Below are positions 30,469 through 39,540 of a DNA stretch of 58,153 nt, piece by piece. The notes under the pieces are model-generated. The model was not told where the DNA came from. It did no database searches and was given only the letters and a program-made list of their open reading frames with translations. How positions within the stretch are numbered: position 1 is the stretch's first letter; each line of letters starts with the position of its first letter. Source of the stretch: Rhodobacter sp. Its GTDB lineage: Bacteria > Pseudomonadota > Alphaproteobacteria > Rhodobacterales > Rhodobacteraceae. The translations under genes and the position numbers were made by a program. The stretch covers positions 1-58,153 of the forward strand of contig JADCEL010000015.1 in the NCBI GenBank assembly GCA_020250125.1, read 5' to 3'.

Positions 30469-31975
30469 GATCCGCGTTCCCGCGCTGGGCGAAAGCGTCA
30501 CCGAGGCAACCGTCGCCACCTGGTACAAGAAGGTGGGCGACCCCGTCGCGGTGGACGAGATGCTGTGCGAGCTGGAGACCGACAAGGTCACGGTCGAGGT
30601 GCCAAGCCCGGTGGCCGGGCACCTTGCGGAAATTGTTGCCCCCGAAGGGACGACCGTTAACGTCGCGGCCCTTCTGGCGCAGGTGGGCGAAGGGTCTGCG
30701 ACCCCGAACCGGATTGAGAAAACAACGGACGCCGCGGCCCGGCCCGGCGCGAAAGAGGGCAAGATGATCGAAGTGATGGTTCCGACGCTGGGCGAAAGCG
30801 TGTCCGAGGCGACGGTGTCGACCTGGTTCAAGAAACCGGGCGACAGCGTGGCACAGGATGAAATGCTGTGCGAGCTGGAGACGGATAAGGTCTCGGTCGA
30901 GGTGCCCGCGCCCGCCGCCGGGGTTCTGGCGGAAATTTTCGCCGCCGAAGGGGCCACGGTGGCCGCAAACGCGCGGCTTGCCCTGATCTCCACCGATGCC
31001 ACGGCCGCCGCTGCAGCCCCCGCCGCAGCCCCTGCACCGGTGGCTGCCAGCACCCCGGCACCTGCACCGGCGCAGGATATTGAAGATGCCCCGGCTGCCA
31101 GAAAAGCCATGGCCGAGGCCGGGATCAGCCGCGATGCCGTCACCGGCACCGGCCGCGATGGCCGCGTCATGAAAGACGATGTCGCCCGCGCCGTTGCCGC
31201 CGCCGCCACGGTGCCTGCGCCCGCCGCAACCCCGGTCGCCGCCGCCCCCCGCGCCCCGGTCTCTGCCGATGATGCGGCGCGCGAGGAACGGGTGAAGATG
31301 ACCCGCCTGCGCCAGACCATCGCCCGCCGCCTGAAGGATGCCCAGAACACCGCCGCGATGCTGACGACCTATAACGAGGCCGACATGTCGGCGATCATGG
31401 CCTTGCGCAATGAATACAAAGACGTGTTCGAGAAGAAGCACGGCGTGAAGCTTGGCTTCATGTCCTTCTTCGTCAAAGCCTGCTGCCATGCCCTGGCCGA
31501 AGTGCCGGAGGTGAACGCGGAAATCGACGGCACCGATGTGGTCTACAAGAATTACGTCCACATGGGCGTGGCCGTAGGCACGCCTTCGGGCCTTGTCGTG
31601 CCGGTGGTGCGCGATGCTGACAGCATGAGCTTTGCCGCCATCGAAAAGAAGATCGCCGAACTCGGCCTGCGCGCGCGCGACGGCAAGCTGAGCATGGCCG
31701 AAATGCAAGGCGGCAGCTTCACCATCTCCAACGGCGGCGTCTATGGCAGCCTGATGTCCTCGCCCATCCTGAACCCGCCGCAATCGGGCATCCTGGGCAT
31801 GCACAAAATCCAGGATCGCCCCGTGGTGGCGGGCGGCCAGATCGTGATCCGCCCGATGATGTACCTGGCGCTGAGCTATGACCACCGCGTGGTGGACGGC
31901 AAGGGGGCGGTGACGTTCCTGGTGCGGGTGAAAGAGGCGCTGGAAGACCCGAGGCGTTTGTTGATGGATTTGTGA
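30458..31975 (+). CDS. sucB: Dihydrolipoyl succinyltransferase (E2) with two lipoyl domains
   Basis: 505 residues, longer than the approximately 400-residue single-lipoyl E2. Two tandem lipoyl domains occur near residues 2-77 and 102-178, each with the lipoylated Lys in [13 protein letters not shown] or [13 protein letters not shown]. An Ala/Pro-rich linker follows, then the E1/E3-binding domain ([20 protein letters not shown]) and the catalytic domain ending with the active-site motif [16 protein letters not shown] chose the ATG of [13 protein letters not shown]; it overlaps sucA by 11 bases. Confidence 0.96.
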   Translation: MAVEIRVPALGESVTEATVATWYKKVGDPVAVDEMLCELETDKVTVEVPSPVAGHLAEIVAPEGTTVNVAALLAQVGEGSATPNRIEKTTDAAARPGAKEGKMIEVMVPTLGESVSEATVSTWFKKPGDSVAQDEMLCELETDKVSVEVPAPAAGVLAEIFAAEGATVAANARLALISTDATAAAAAPAAAPAPVAASTPAPAPAQDIEDAPAARKAMAEAGISRDAVTGTGRDGRVMKDDVARAVAAAATVPAPAATPVAAAPRAPVSADDAAREERVKMTRLRQTIARRLKDAQNTAAMLTTYNEADMSAIMALRNEYKDVFEKKHGVKLGFMSFFVKACCHALAEVPEVNAEIDGTDVVYKNYVHMGVAVGTPSGLVVPVVRDADSMSFAAIEKKIAELGLRARDGKLSMAEMQGGSFTISNGGVYGSLMSSPILNPPQSGILGMHKIQDRPVVAGGQIVIRPMMYLALSYDHRVVDGKGAVTFLVRVKEALEDPRRLLMDL

Positions 31976-32252
31976 TGAGGGTACGGATACGAACTCTCTA
32001 ATCTGGAGCGGGAGAGTACCAGCTTGCGTTCGGTTAGCGTTGCAATAGTCCGTTGGTGGCGTGGTGTACCGTACGAGCCGATGGGCGCGCCCGGTCTAAT
32101 CATCATAACATCGAGAATGCGTCGGCATTGGACATCCAACGCGGCACATGCTGCGGTGGAGTTCATCGGAATAGAATGGAAATGGGTAATCGGAACGACG
32201 CTAGCTGTCTGTGCGCTGTTAATCGGCTTCTTGACTATGTGACAGGTACACC
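31976..32252. other. AT-richer spacer with possible small ORF
   Basis: About 280 bases between sucB and the truncated MAPEG copy, clearly less GC-rich than its neighbours. A frame from 32024 to 32242 would encode 72 residues ending in a membrane-like segment (WKWVIGTTLAVCALLIGFL), but its start and ribosome site are weak and no family is recognised. It may be a remnant or a short foreign insertion. Confidence 0.35.
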
Positions 32253-32453
32253 ATGACCCCCGAACTCACCGTCCTCGCGCTCGCGGGTCTCTTCCAGGCC
32301 GTCCAGTATGTCCTCATGGCTGTCCCCGCCAACCTGGAACTCGGGGTTATCAAGACCCTGTCCCCGCGTGATCGGCACAGCTTCGGCGCGCCGCTGGCCG
32401 ACCAGGTCTCGCCCCCGACCGGGCACCTCATCCGCGCGCTGAAGGACTTGTGA
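32253..32453 (+). pseudogene. Truncated MAPEG-family gene copy
   Basis: 66 residues beginning MTPELTVLALAGLFQAVQYV, nearly identical to the start of the intact MAPEG gene 0.9 kb downstream. Similarity continues in degraded form through SPPTGHLIRALKDL (intact: SPRTGRLVRALNNH) and then stops, so helices 2-4 are missing. The frame remains open and has its own ATG, so a short membrane peptide could still be made. Its stop overlaps the L,D-transpeptidase start. Confidence 0.8.
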
Positions 32454-33001
32454 TGCGCCTGCTGGCGGTCCTCGCGCTTCTCGTGGCACTTGCAGCCGCT
32501 GGAACCCTTGCCTTGACGGGGGCCGCCGCCCGCTTTGCCCCGGGAACGGTGCCGGACATGGCAGCCCCCGCCCTGCAGGCGGATCGCATCCTTGTCGATA
32601 AATCAGATCGTCTCATGATCCTGTTCAGAAACGGGCAGGAACTTACCCGATATTCCGTATCGCTGGGGTCCGGTGCCGAAGCGGGTCCGAAACAGCTTGA
32701 GGGCGACGGGCGAACGCCCGAAGGCCTGTACCGGATCGATGCGCGCAATGCAAAGTCCCGATACCACCTCAGTCTCCGTGTATCCTACCCCTCGGGCAGT
32801 GATCGGGCGCGTGCGGCTGCGATGGGCAAAAGCGCGGGGGGTGACATCATGATCCATGGCGTGCCAAATGGCTGGGGATGGGCTGCCGTTCTGTTCAAGG
32901 GCAGGGATTGGACGAATGGCTGCATTGCAGTTACCAACTCTGAAATGAGGAGCCTTTGGGCGCTTGTTCCCGACGGCACCCTGATAGAGATTCGTGCGTG
33001 A
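32453..33001 (+). CDS. L,D-transpeptidase (YkuD fold) family protein
   Basis: 182 residues. An N-terminal signal or anchor (LLAVLALLVALAAAGTLAL) places the catalytic domain in the periplasm. The YkuD signature is present: His135 in IMIHGVPNG and the catalytic Cys157 in WTNGCIAVTN. Such enzymes make 3-3 peptidoglycan cross-links or attach lipoproteins. The ATG overlaps the stop of the truncated MAPEG copy (TGATG); a GTG one codon earlier is possible. It lies between two copies of the MAPEG gene start, so it may have come in with a duplication. Confidence 0.85.
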   Translation: MRLLAVLALLVALAAAGTLALTGAAARFAPGTVPDMAAPALQADRILVDKSDRLMILFRNGQELTRYSVSLGSGAEAGPKQLEGDGRTPEGLYRIDARNAKSRYHLSLRVSYPSGSDRARAAAMGKSAGGDIMIHGVPNGWGWAAVLFKGRDWTNGCIAVTNSEMRSLWALVPDGTLIEIRA

Positions 33002-33170
33002 TCCCCGTCCCTCTCATACTTGTGCGCGCAAGCATGCACCCTACCTGGCATAGACAGATCACATCCAAACTTCGCAGCCCGGCCGCGGACCTCCCGATGC
33101 CCCGGACCCGGTCCGGGGCTTTCCCGGCACTTCCGAAAGTCCGGGACAGCGCAGGAGCAGGAATCGTCCA

Positions 33171-33569
33171 ATGACCCCCGAACTCACCGTCCTCGCCCTC
33201 GCCGGCCTTCTCCAGGCTGCCCAGTTCGTCCTGATGTCCGTGCCGGTGAACCGTGAGGTGGGCCACCACCGCACCCTTGCGCCGCGCGACAATGACGATC
33301 TGTTGCGCGATCTGTCACCCCGCACCGGCCGCCTTGTCCGCGCGCTGAACAACCATTTCGAGGCGCTGATCCTGTTCACCCTCGCCGTCACCGTGGTCAC
33401 CCTGTCCAACCAGTCCACCCCCTTCACCGCCGCCTGCGCCTGGACCTACCTCGTGGCCCGCATCCTCTATGTCCCCGCCTATGCTTTCGGCTGGAACCCG
33501 TGGCGGTCGGTGATCTGGTTCGTGGCCTTCCTTGCCACCCTCGCGATGATCGTGGCAAGTCTGGTCTGA
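33171..33569 (+). CDS. MAPEG family membrane protein
   Basis: 132 residues, four membrane helices, the size and layout of MAPEG (microsomal glutathione-transferase-like) proteins. The typical RALNNHFEALILFTLAV motif contains the conserved Asn/Glu, and the YVPAYAFGWNPWRSVIWF stretch closes the protein. A glutathione-linked role is possible but unproven. The first 60 residues have a degraded copy upstream. Confidence 0.85.
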   Translation: MTPELTVLALAGLLQAAQFVLMSVPVNREVGHHRTLAPRDNDDLLRDLSPRTGRLVRALNNHFEALILFTLAVTVVTLSNQSTPFTAACAWTYLVARILYVPAYAFGWNPWRSVIWFVAFLATLAMIVASLV

Positions 33570-33584
33570 CATGGCCCATTTTCT

Positions 33585-33650
33585 GTTCACAAATATCCTC
33601 GGGGGGGGCGCGGCGCAGCCGCGACGGGGGGCGGACAGCCCCCCTCCCCC
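33585..33650. terminator. Double hairpin after the MAPEG gene
   Basis: CAAATATCCTC is followed by two stem-loops: CGCGGC-GCA-GCCGCG and GGGGGGC-GGACA-GCCCCCC. This is the same kind of AAATA(T/C)CC-plus-G-run element seen downstream of ecm. It probably separates the upstream genes from lpd. Confidence 0.5.
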
Positions 33651-33679
33651 GCTGAGCAACCCGATCCAAGGAGCATCCC

Positions 33680-35068
33680 ATGGCCAGCTTTGACGTGATC
33701 ATCCTCGGCGCAGGCCCCGGCGGCTATGTCTGCGCCATCCGCTGCGCGCAGCTTGGCCTGAAGGTGGCCGTGGTTGAGGGGCGCGAAACCCTGGGCGGCA
33801 CCTGCCTGAACGTCGGCTGCATCCCGTCGAAAGCCCTGCTGCACGCCAGCCACATGCTGCACGAGGCGCAGGAGAATTTTGAGAAGATGGGCCTGATGAC
33901 CGCCAATCCCAAGGTGGATTGGACCAGGATGCAGGGCTACAAGGATGATGTGGTGGGCCAGAACACCAAGGGCATCGAATTCCTGCTCAAAAAGAACAGG
34001 ATCACCTGGCTGAAGGGCTGGGGCAGCATCCCCGCCGCAGGCCAGGTCAAGGTCGGGGACGAGGTGCATCAGGCGAAATCCATCGTCATCGCCACCGGGT
34101 CCGAAGCTGCCAGCCTGCCCGGCGTGACGGTGGATGAGACGGTCGTCGTCACCTCGACCGGCGCGCTGGCGCTGGGGAAAATTCCCAAGACCATGGTCGT
34201 GATCGGGGCCGGGGTGATCGGGCTGGAAATGGGCTCGGTCTATGCCCGGCTGGGCGCGCAGGTGACGGTCGTCGAATACCTTGATGCCATCACCCCCGGC
34301 ATGGATGCCGAAATCGCCAGGGCCTTCCAGCGCATCCTGACCAAACAGGGCCTGACCTTTGTCCTGGGTGCCGCCGTGCAGGGCGTCGATCCGGCCAAGG
34401 GCGGGGCCACCGTGCGCTGGACGCTGAAAAAGGACAATTCCGAAGCCAGCCAGAAGGCCGAAGTCGTGCTGCTGGCCACGGGCCGCAAGCCCTATACCGC
34501 CGGTCTGGGGCTGGAGGCGCTGGGGGTCGGGGTGCTGCCGCGCGGTCAGGTGAAAACCGACGGTCATTTTGCCACCACCGTGCCCGGCATCTATGCCATC
34601 GGCGATGCCATTCCCGGCCCGATGCTGGCGCATAAGGCCGAAGATGAAGGCATGGCGCTGGCCGGAATCCTCGCCGGCAAGGCGGGCCATGTGAATTACG
34701 GTGTGATCCCCGGCGTCATCTATACCACCCCCGAAGTCGCCAGTGTCGGCGCAACCGAAGACCAGTTGAAGGCCGAAGGCCGCGCCTACAAGGTCGGCAA
34801 GTTCAGCTTCATGGGCAATGCCCGCGCCAAGGCGGTGTTCCAGGGCGAAGGCTTCGTCAAGCTTCTGGCCGACAGGGACACCGACCGCATTCTGGGCTGC
34901 CACCTGATCGGCCCGGCGGCGGGCGATCTGATCCATGAGGTCTGTGTTGCGATGGAATTCGGTGCCTCCGCCCAAGACCTGGCGCTGACATGCCATGCCC
35001 ACCCGACCTTTTCCGAAGCCATGCGCGAAGCAGCACTCGCCTGCGGCGACGGGGCGATCCACGCCTGA
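33680..35068 (+). CDS. lpd: Dihydrolipoyl dehydrogenase (E3)
   Basis: 462 residues. FAD flavoprotein that reoxidises the lipoyl groups of SucB with NAD. FAD motif [14 protein letters not shown] at residues 9-22, redox-active disulfide [16 protein letters not shown] motif [14 protein letters not shown], and the catalytic His-Glu in [13 protein letters not shown]. Its position after sucAB marks it as the E3 of the 2-oxoglutarate complex. Confidence 0.97.
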   Translation: MASFDVIILGAGPGGYVCAIRCAQLGLKVAVVEGRETLGGTCLNVGCIPSKALLHASHMLHEAQENFEKMGLMTANPKVDWTRMQGYKDDVVGQNTKGIEFLLKKNRITWLKGWGSIPAAGQVKVGDEVHQAKSIVIATGSEAASLPGVTVDETVVVTSTGALALGKIPKTMVVIGAGVIGLEMGSVYARLGAQVTVVEYLDAITPGMDAEIARAFQRILTKQGLTFVLGAAVQGVDPAKGGATVRWTLKKDNSEASQKAEVVLLATGRKPYTAGLGLEALGVGVLPRGQVKTDGHFATTVPGIYAIGDAIPGPMLAHKAEDEGMALAGILAGKAGHVNYGVIPGVIYTTPEVASVGATEDQLKAEGRAYKVGKFSFMGNARAKAVFQGEGFVKLLADRDTDRILGCHLIGPAAGDLIHEVCVAMEFGASAQDLALTCHAHPTFSEAMREAALACGDGAIHA

Positions 35069-35370
35069 CCGGTGTCAGGCCGCCGAAAGCAGCGCGCAGA
35101 CGGCACGGCCAGACCGCGCCCAGGCCAGGCCGGACCGGCCGGTGCCGGAGAACGCCACGAAAAAGGGAAGGCTGCGGTTCGGCCCCGCAATCGCGCCGCG
35201 CCGCCCCCGACCGGCGCGGTTGCGGACAGGACAGCCTTGGCATCGGCCCCCGGAAAGCCGGCCGACACTGCGATCCGGCGGAACGCCCGCGAACCGGAGG
35301 CCGGAATGCCCGATGGATGGCGGGCAGGACGGCAAGGTCAACGGGAAAGGGCGCCCGGGGCCGGGGTGCG
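35069..35370. other. Intergenic region, GC-rich
   Basis: About 300 bases between the converging lpd and GntR genes. Only low-complexity Arg/Pro/Ala frames and short GC palindromes (for example GGCCGGACCGGCC). No gene is recognised. Confidence 0.6.
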
Positions 35371-36021
35371 CTATCCCGCCAGGTGGCGCAGCCCCTGGGT
35401 GACATCGGTGCGCACCGCCAGGCGCAGGCCAGGCTCATCCCCCGCCTTGAGGGCGGCAAGGATGACGCGGTGGTGGTGCGGCGGCTCGTTGCGGCGCAGC
35501 CGGGCGTAAAGGGCGCGCATGGTCGGCCCCAGTTGCAGCCAGACCGTTTCCGTCATCGCCAGCATCGCAGGTGCCTGGGCGCGCAGGTAAAGCGTGCGGT
35601 GGAATTCCAGATTGGTGCGGATATAGGCCACCGCATCCTGCCTGGCCACAGCCTCGGCATTGGCGGCGTTGATCGTCTTCAGCCGCTCGATCAGCGCGAA
35701 ATGGGCGCGCGGCAGGGCGCGCGAGGCCAGTTCGGGTTCCAGAAGCGCGCGGATCGACGCCAGTTCCTCGATCCGCTCCGCAGTCAGCTCGGGGGTGGAA
35801 ATGCGCCCGGACGACGACATGGTGAAGGCGCCTTCGGCCACCAGCCGCCGCACCGCCTCGCGCGCGGGCGTCATCGAGACGCCAAAGCTTCTGGCCAGCC
35901 CGCGCAGGGTCAGCGCCTGACCGGGCGGCAACTCGCCATGCATCACCTGCACCCGCAAGGCGCGGTACAGCCGGTCATGTTCGGCAAGCGTGGAATCCGG
36001 CGGGCGGGTCTGGATCGGCAT
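35371..36021 (-). CDS. GntR-family (FadR subgroup) transcriptional regulator
   Basis: 216 residues. The N-terminal winged HTH covers about residues 12-75 (PGQALTLRGLARSFGVSMTP, AREAVRRLVAEGA). The all-helical FCD ligand domain follows, with the metal-binding-type pattern NLEFHRTLY and a late HHHRVILAALKAGD. The ATG of MPIQTRPPDS gives the usual family length; the 32-residue upstream extension is low-complexity. No target operon is adjacent, so its regulon is unknown. Confidence 0.88.
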   Translation of the reverse strand: MPIQTRPPDSTLAEHDRLYRALRVQVMHGELPPGQALTLRGLARSFGVSMTPAREAVRRLVAEGAFTMSSSGRISTPELTAERIEELASIRALLEPELASRALPRAHFALIERLKTINAANAEAVARQDAVAYIRTNLEFHRTLYLRAQAPAMLAMTETVWLQLGPTMRALYARLRRNEPPHHHRVILAALKAGDEPGLRLAVRTDVTQGLRHLAG

Positions 36022-36418
36022 GGGCGCAGCGAAACACCCCGCAGCCGCGCCGGTCAATCCCCGGCGCGCCGGTCTGACAGACGAACCGGACCGGTCCGGG
36101 GCTGAACGCCGCCGCATCGGCCAGGCCGATGACCGGGGCGCGCTGTGTCGAACCCGCTTGCCGCCTTTCTGCGCGCCTTCAACAAGGCCAGGCGGAAACG
36201 AACACCAGCCTGATCGGGCACCGCCGCCGCCCCGCCGGCCCGGTGATCTGGACGCACCCCGTCAGGCTGAAGAACCTGCCGGAATGGCCGAAGGAATATT
36301 CCGTCCACCAAGGGACCCGGATGGTCAGCCAATGCTGCTGGTCGATTCCGGGGCCGCCATTGCCGCGATGAACGCAGGCGCCGCCGCGAAAGCCGAAACC
36401 CGGTGATAGACGCCAGAC
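36022..36418. other. Region without recognisable gene
   Basis: Nearly 400 bases upstream of the GntR gene. A frame reading VIWTHPVRLKNLPEWPKEYS looks more protein-like than its surroundings but has no proper start and no known motif, so it may be a gene remnant. Nothing firmer can be said. Confidence 0.4.
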
Positions 36419-36619
36419 TCAGGCCAAATCAAACAGTCGCGGAAAAAGCACATCATGGGTCTTGCCGGGAAAGCGGGACATCACGGGTCCCCGCAGGGTC
36501 TCGGGCCGCACCACGCCCTCATCAGGACGGGCCTTGATGGTGGCGCGTGCGGTGCGCGGGGCCACACCCGGCAAAGCCGCCGCATCACCGCGCCCGACCT
36601 CGGCGCGCAGCAGGATCAT
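36419..36619 (-). pseudogene. C-terminal remnant of a Fic-family (winged-helix tail) protein
   Basis: About 66 residues: LLRAEVGRGDAAALPGVAPR, TARATIKARPDEGV, then LRGPVMSRFPGKTHDVLFPRLF. This matches the C-terminal winged helix of Fic-domain AMPylation proteins common in proteobacteria (pattern: R-GE--RGEAA-L-G---RTAR, then GP--L-FP, ending FP-L). The Fic catalytic domain (HPFxxGNGR) is absent upstream, so only the tail survives. The identification rests on pattern memory. Confidence 0.45.
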
Positions 36620-36828
36620 GCGCAGCAGGTCAGCGCCTTTTTCAGCGAATGCGGCGGGCCGCCCTTTTCAGACGCCGCGCTGGCGGCACCACCCGCTGGC
36701 AACCGGTCGGGAAGATCGTTCGGGATCGCAGGCCTTTTGCGCCGGGACGGATGGGAATACCTTTCCGGCCCACGATACCCGTCCACAGGCGGAACTTCTG
36801 ACAGGTCCCCATCGCGGCGCACCCGGCC

Positions 36829-37314
36829 GTGCCGCCTGCCGCCGGCCCCGCCGCCGCCCTGCTCCACCCGCAACACCTTGTCCCGCCCGGTCATGCCCCG
36901 CACCGGCACCGGCCGCGACGGTGCCGCAGCGGGGGTGACCGGCAAGGACGCGGGACGCCCCGGCACCGCAATGGGCGAACCGGGGCAACCGGGGCGGTGC
37001 CACCGGCCGTTCCGGATGCCGGGAACGCCAACGCCGATGTCCTGCGTCGGGTCTTTCCGGAAGCCGACCTGTCGGTTGCGGCACCGTCGGATCCGGTCGG
37101 GCAGGCCCTGCATCTGGTTGATGCGTTTCTTCCGACCTGGACGATCCGGCTTACCGGCAATGCGACCGGGCCGGACGGCCACTGGCACTGTTCGCTGCGC
37201 GAGAGCCGGGGCAGCGATGAAGACGAGTTGATCGGCTTTGGCACCGGGCCTGTTATCGGTCTGGCAGTTGTTGCCGCCTTGCTGCGCGTGGCGTGTGCAA
37301 AGGCGGCGCACTGA
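36829..37314 (+). CDS. Hypothetical protein, start uncertain
   Basis: The last about 100 residues look genuine: VLRRVFPEADLSVAAP, then DAFLPTWTIRLTGNATGPDG and GFGTGPVIGLAVVAALLRVA. The first about 55 residues are Arg/Pro/His-rich and probably not translated; an internal GTG near 36997 may be the true start. A mixed alpha/beta domain of about 100 residues is plausible. The family is not recognised and no operon partner is present. Confidence 0.4.
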   Translation: MPPAAGPAAALLHPQHLVPPGHAPHRHRPRRCRSGGDRQGRGTPRHRNGRTGATGAVPPAVPDAGNANADVLRRVFPEADLSVAAPSDPVGQALHLVDAFLPTWTIRLTGNATGPDGHWHCSLRESRGSDEDELIGFGTGPVIGLAVVAALLRVACAKAAH

Positions 37315-37396
37315 TGCAGGCCCCGCCCGGGGTCCGGCGGTGCCCCTGGCCGAAAGGAACCGCGCACCAACCGCCGTGCCGCCGCCCGTCTGCACC

Positions 37397-39364
37397 TCAG
37401 GACTGAAAGACGTAAGAGCCGGGGGCCGGGGCAAGGGCGGGAAAGCCACGCTCCGGCGCGCCGATGCCCGGAGGCGGCACAAGATCGCCGCTTCGGGCGG
37501 AAAGCCAGGCGGCCCATTCCGGCCACCACGAGCCGGGTTTGGGGTCACACCCCTTCAGCCACGCGTCGGCACCGATGTAATGCGCACCCGGACGGCGGTG
37601 GCCGACACGGTAATGCCGGTTGATGTGGCCCGGCGGTGACAGGATGCCGCCGTTATGGCCGCCCTTGGTCAGCACGAAGGTCAGGTCACAATCGGTGAAG
37701 AGCGCAGTCTTGTAAACCGAACGCCAGGGCGCGATATGGTCGGATTCGGTGCCGACGACGAACATCGGCACGGCGATATCCTTCAGCGCAATCACGCGGC
37801 CTTCCACGGCGAAGCGGCCGGCGGTGATGCGGTTTTCCAGAAAGATGCCCCGCAGGTATTCCGAATGCATCCGGGCCGGCATGCGGGTGGTATCGTTGAC
37901 CCAGACGGTCATGTCCGTGGGCAGGTCGGCTTCGCCCAGCCAGTAGCGGCGCACGGCGCGGGACCAGATCAGGTCCTCGGACCGGATCGCGGCGAAGGCA
38001 CCCGACATCTGCGGCCGGTCCAGGTAGCCTTGCGACCACATCATGTCCTCAAGGAACGCGACCTGGCTTTCATCCAGAAACAGCAGCAGTTCCCCGGCCT
38101 CGGCGAAATCAACCTGTGCCGCCATCAGCGTGACCGAGGCCAACCGGTCATCCCCGTCCCGCGCCATGGTGGCCGCCGCGATGGCCAGAAGCGTTCCGCC
38201 CAGGCAATAGCCATTGGCATGGACCCTGCGGCCCGGCACGATGGTGCCGATCACCTCCAGCGCCTGCAGGATGCCGTTGATGCGGTAGTCTTCCAGCGAC
38301 AGCGTCGCCTGATCGGCGGCCGGATTGCACCACGAGATGCAAAAGACGGTATGGCCCTGGTCGACCAGCCACCCGATGAACGAGTTTTCCGGCGAAAGAT
38401 CAAGGATGTAGTATTTCATGATCCAGGCCGGGACAATCAGCACCGGATCGGACCGGACCTTGCCGGTGGCCGGCGCGTATTGGATCAGCTCCATCAGCGC
38501 GTTGCGGTACACCACCGACCCAGGCGTCCGGGCCAGCACCTTGCCAAGCGCAAACGCCTTGGGAACCGGGCGGTGTTCCTGCGCAAGGACGTGCCGGGCG
38601 TCGTCGGCAAGATGCGCGGCCCCTTCGACAAGATTGGCCCCGCCCGTCTTCAGGGTCGCGGCGATGATCCCGGGGTTCCCAAGCGGAAAGTTTGCGGGCG
38701 ACACCGTGTCCAGAAGCTGTCGCATCATGAAGCCGGTCCTTTCGGCGTTCTGCTTGCGCAGGCCCGGAAGGTCGGCAGTGGCCGCCTGCCACCAGTCCTG
38801 CACGCCCAGAAAGCCTTGCTGCCACAGGCCGAAGGGGGCCTTGTCCCAGCCCGGATCGGACCACCGGGTGTCATTGGGGCCGGGTGTAAAGGGCTTTTGC
38901 GCCGTCTTGCCCAACAGACCAGCGGTTGCGTACTGGAAAAGCCTGAACCAGTTTGACTGCGCCCGCTCTGCCAATTCCAGTTGCCGCCCCGGCGCGCGGG
39001 CCAGATGCATGGCCCAGTCGGCCCAGGCATCGAGCATGGCGTGCGGGGAAACCCCGGCTGTCAGACGGGCAAGTCCCGCCATCACGCTGCGGTCCAGCGG
39101 CGCATGGCGATGCGGCTCGGGGGCCGGCTGCGGCTGCGGCGGGATCACGGCCGGCGCCTCGGCGACAGTCCCGGCAGGGTCGGGTGCGGGGGGCGTTCGG
39201 GCCGGATCCTCCGCAGCCCCGGTCAAGGCCCCGGCAAGATCGACAGTTTCCCTCCGTTCGGCCTTGGCCCCGTCATCGCCCGCCGCTTTCTTAAGGGTGA
39301 CGCCGGTGTCGCGTGCGACACGGACCCTGGCGCGCGATTTGCCGATATTGGTCATCCCGGCCAT
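37397..39364 (-). CDS. phaC: Class I poly(3-hydroxyalkanoate) synthase
   Basis: 655 residues. Polymerises (R)-3-hydroxyacyl-CoA into PHB on granules. The alpha/beta hydrolase core has the lipase-like box GYCLGG with the catalytic Cys, the Asp in GTESDHIAPW and the His in TKGGHNGGILSPPG. The N-terminal 100 residues are a Pro/Ala-rich variable region. I chose the ATG (MAGMTN) behind GAAAGGCAGGGC instead of upstream ATGs. No phaZ, phaP or phaR is adjacent, unlike the usual Paracoccus/Rhodobacter cluster. Confidence 0.94.
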   Translation of the reverse strand: MAGMTNIGKSRARVRVARDTGVTLKKAAGDDGAKAERRETVDLAGALTGAAEDPARTPPAPDPAGTVAEAPAVIPPQPQPAPEPHRHAPLDRSVMAGLARLTAGVSPHAMLDAWADWAMHLARAPGRQLELAERAQSNWFRLFQYATAGLLGKTAQKPFTPGPNDTRWSDPGWDKAPFGLWQQGFLGVQDWWQAATADLPGLRKQNAERTGFMMRQLLDTVSPANFPLGNPGIIAATLKTGGANLVEGAAHLADDARHVLAQEHRPVPKAFALGKVLARTPGSVVYRNALMELIQYAPATGKVRSDPVLIVPAWIMKYYILDLSPENSFIGWLVDQGHTVFCISWCNPAADQATLSLEDYRINGILQALEVIGTIVPGRRVHANGYCLGGTLLAIAAATMARDGDDRLASVTLMAAQVDFAEAGELLLFLDESQVAFLEDMMWSQGYLDRPQMSGAFAAIRSEDLIWSRAVRRYWLGEADLPTDMTVWVNDTTRMPARMHSEYLRGIFLENRITAGRFAVEGRVIALKDIAVPMFVVGTESDHIAPWRSVYKTALFTDCDLTFVLTKGGHNGGILSPPGHINRHYRVGHRRPGAHYIGADAWLKGCDPKPGSWWPEWAAWLSARSGDLVPPPGIGAPERGFPALAPAPGSYVFQS

Positions 39365-39540
39365 GCCCTGCCTTTCGATCATGCCGTGCAGCAAAAGACT
39401 CCAAGTTATGACCATGGAAACCGGCATGGATAACCGTCATTCGCCCAATCGCCCGCTTTTGGTTGCTTGCCCTTCGCGGGCAACCAAGGAATGGTGCGAC
39501 AGGATGACAGACGGATCTGTCCATACGGGAGAGGGGCCTT

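Noticed and set aside
28801..31350. 849-residue minus-strand frame opposite sucA/sucB
   Set aside because: Antisense shadow of a high-GC gene pair; Ala/Gly-rich translation with no motif.
39365..39427. phaC start at the most upstream ATG
   Set aside because: The MAGMTN start has an AAGG ribosome site at proper distance; the upstream residues are not family-like.
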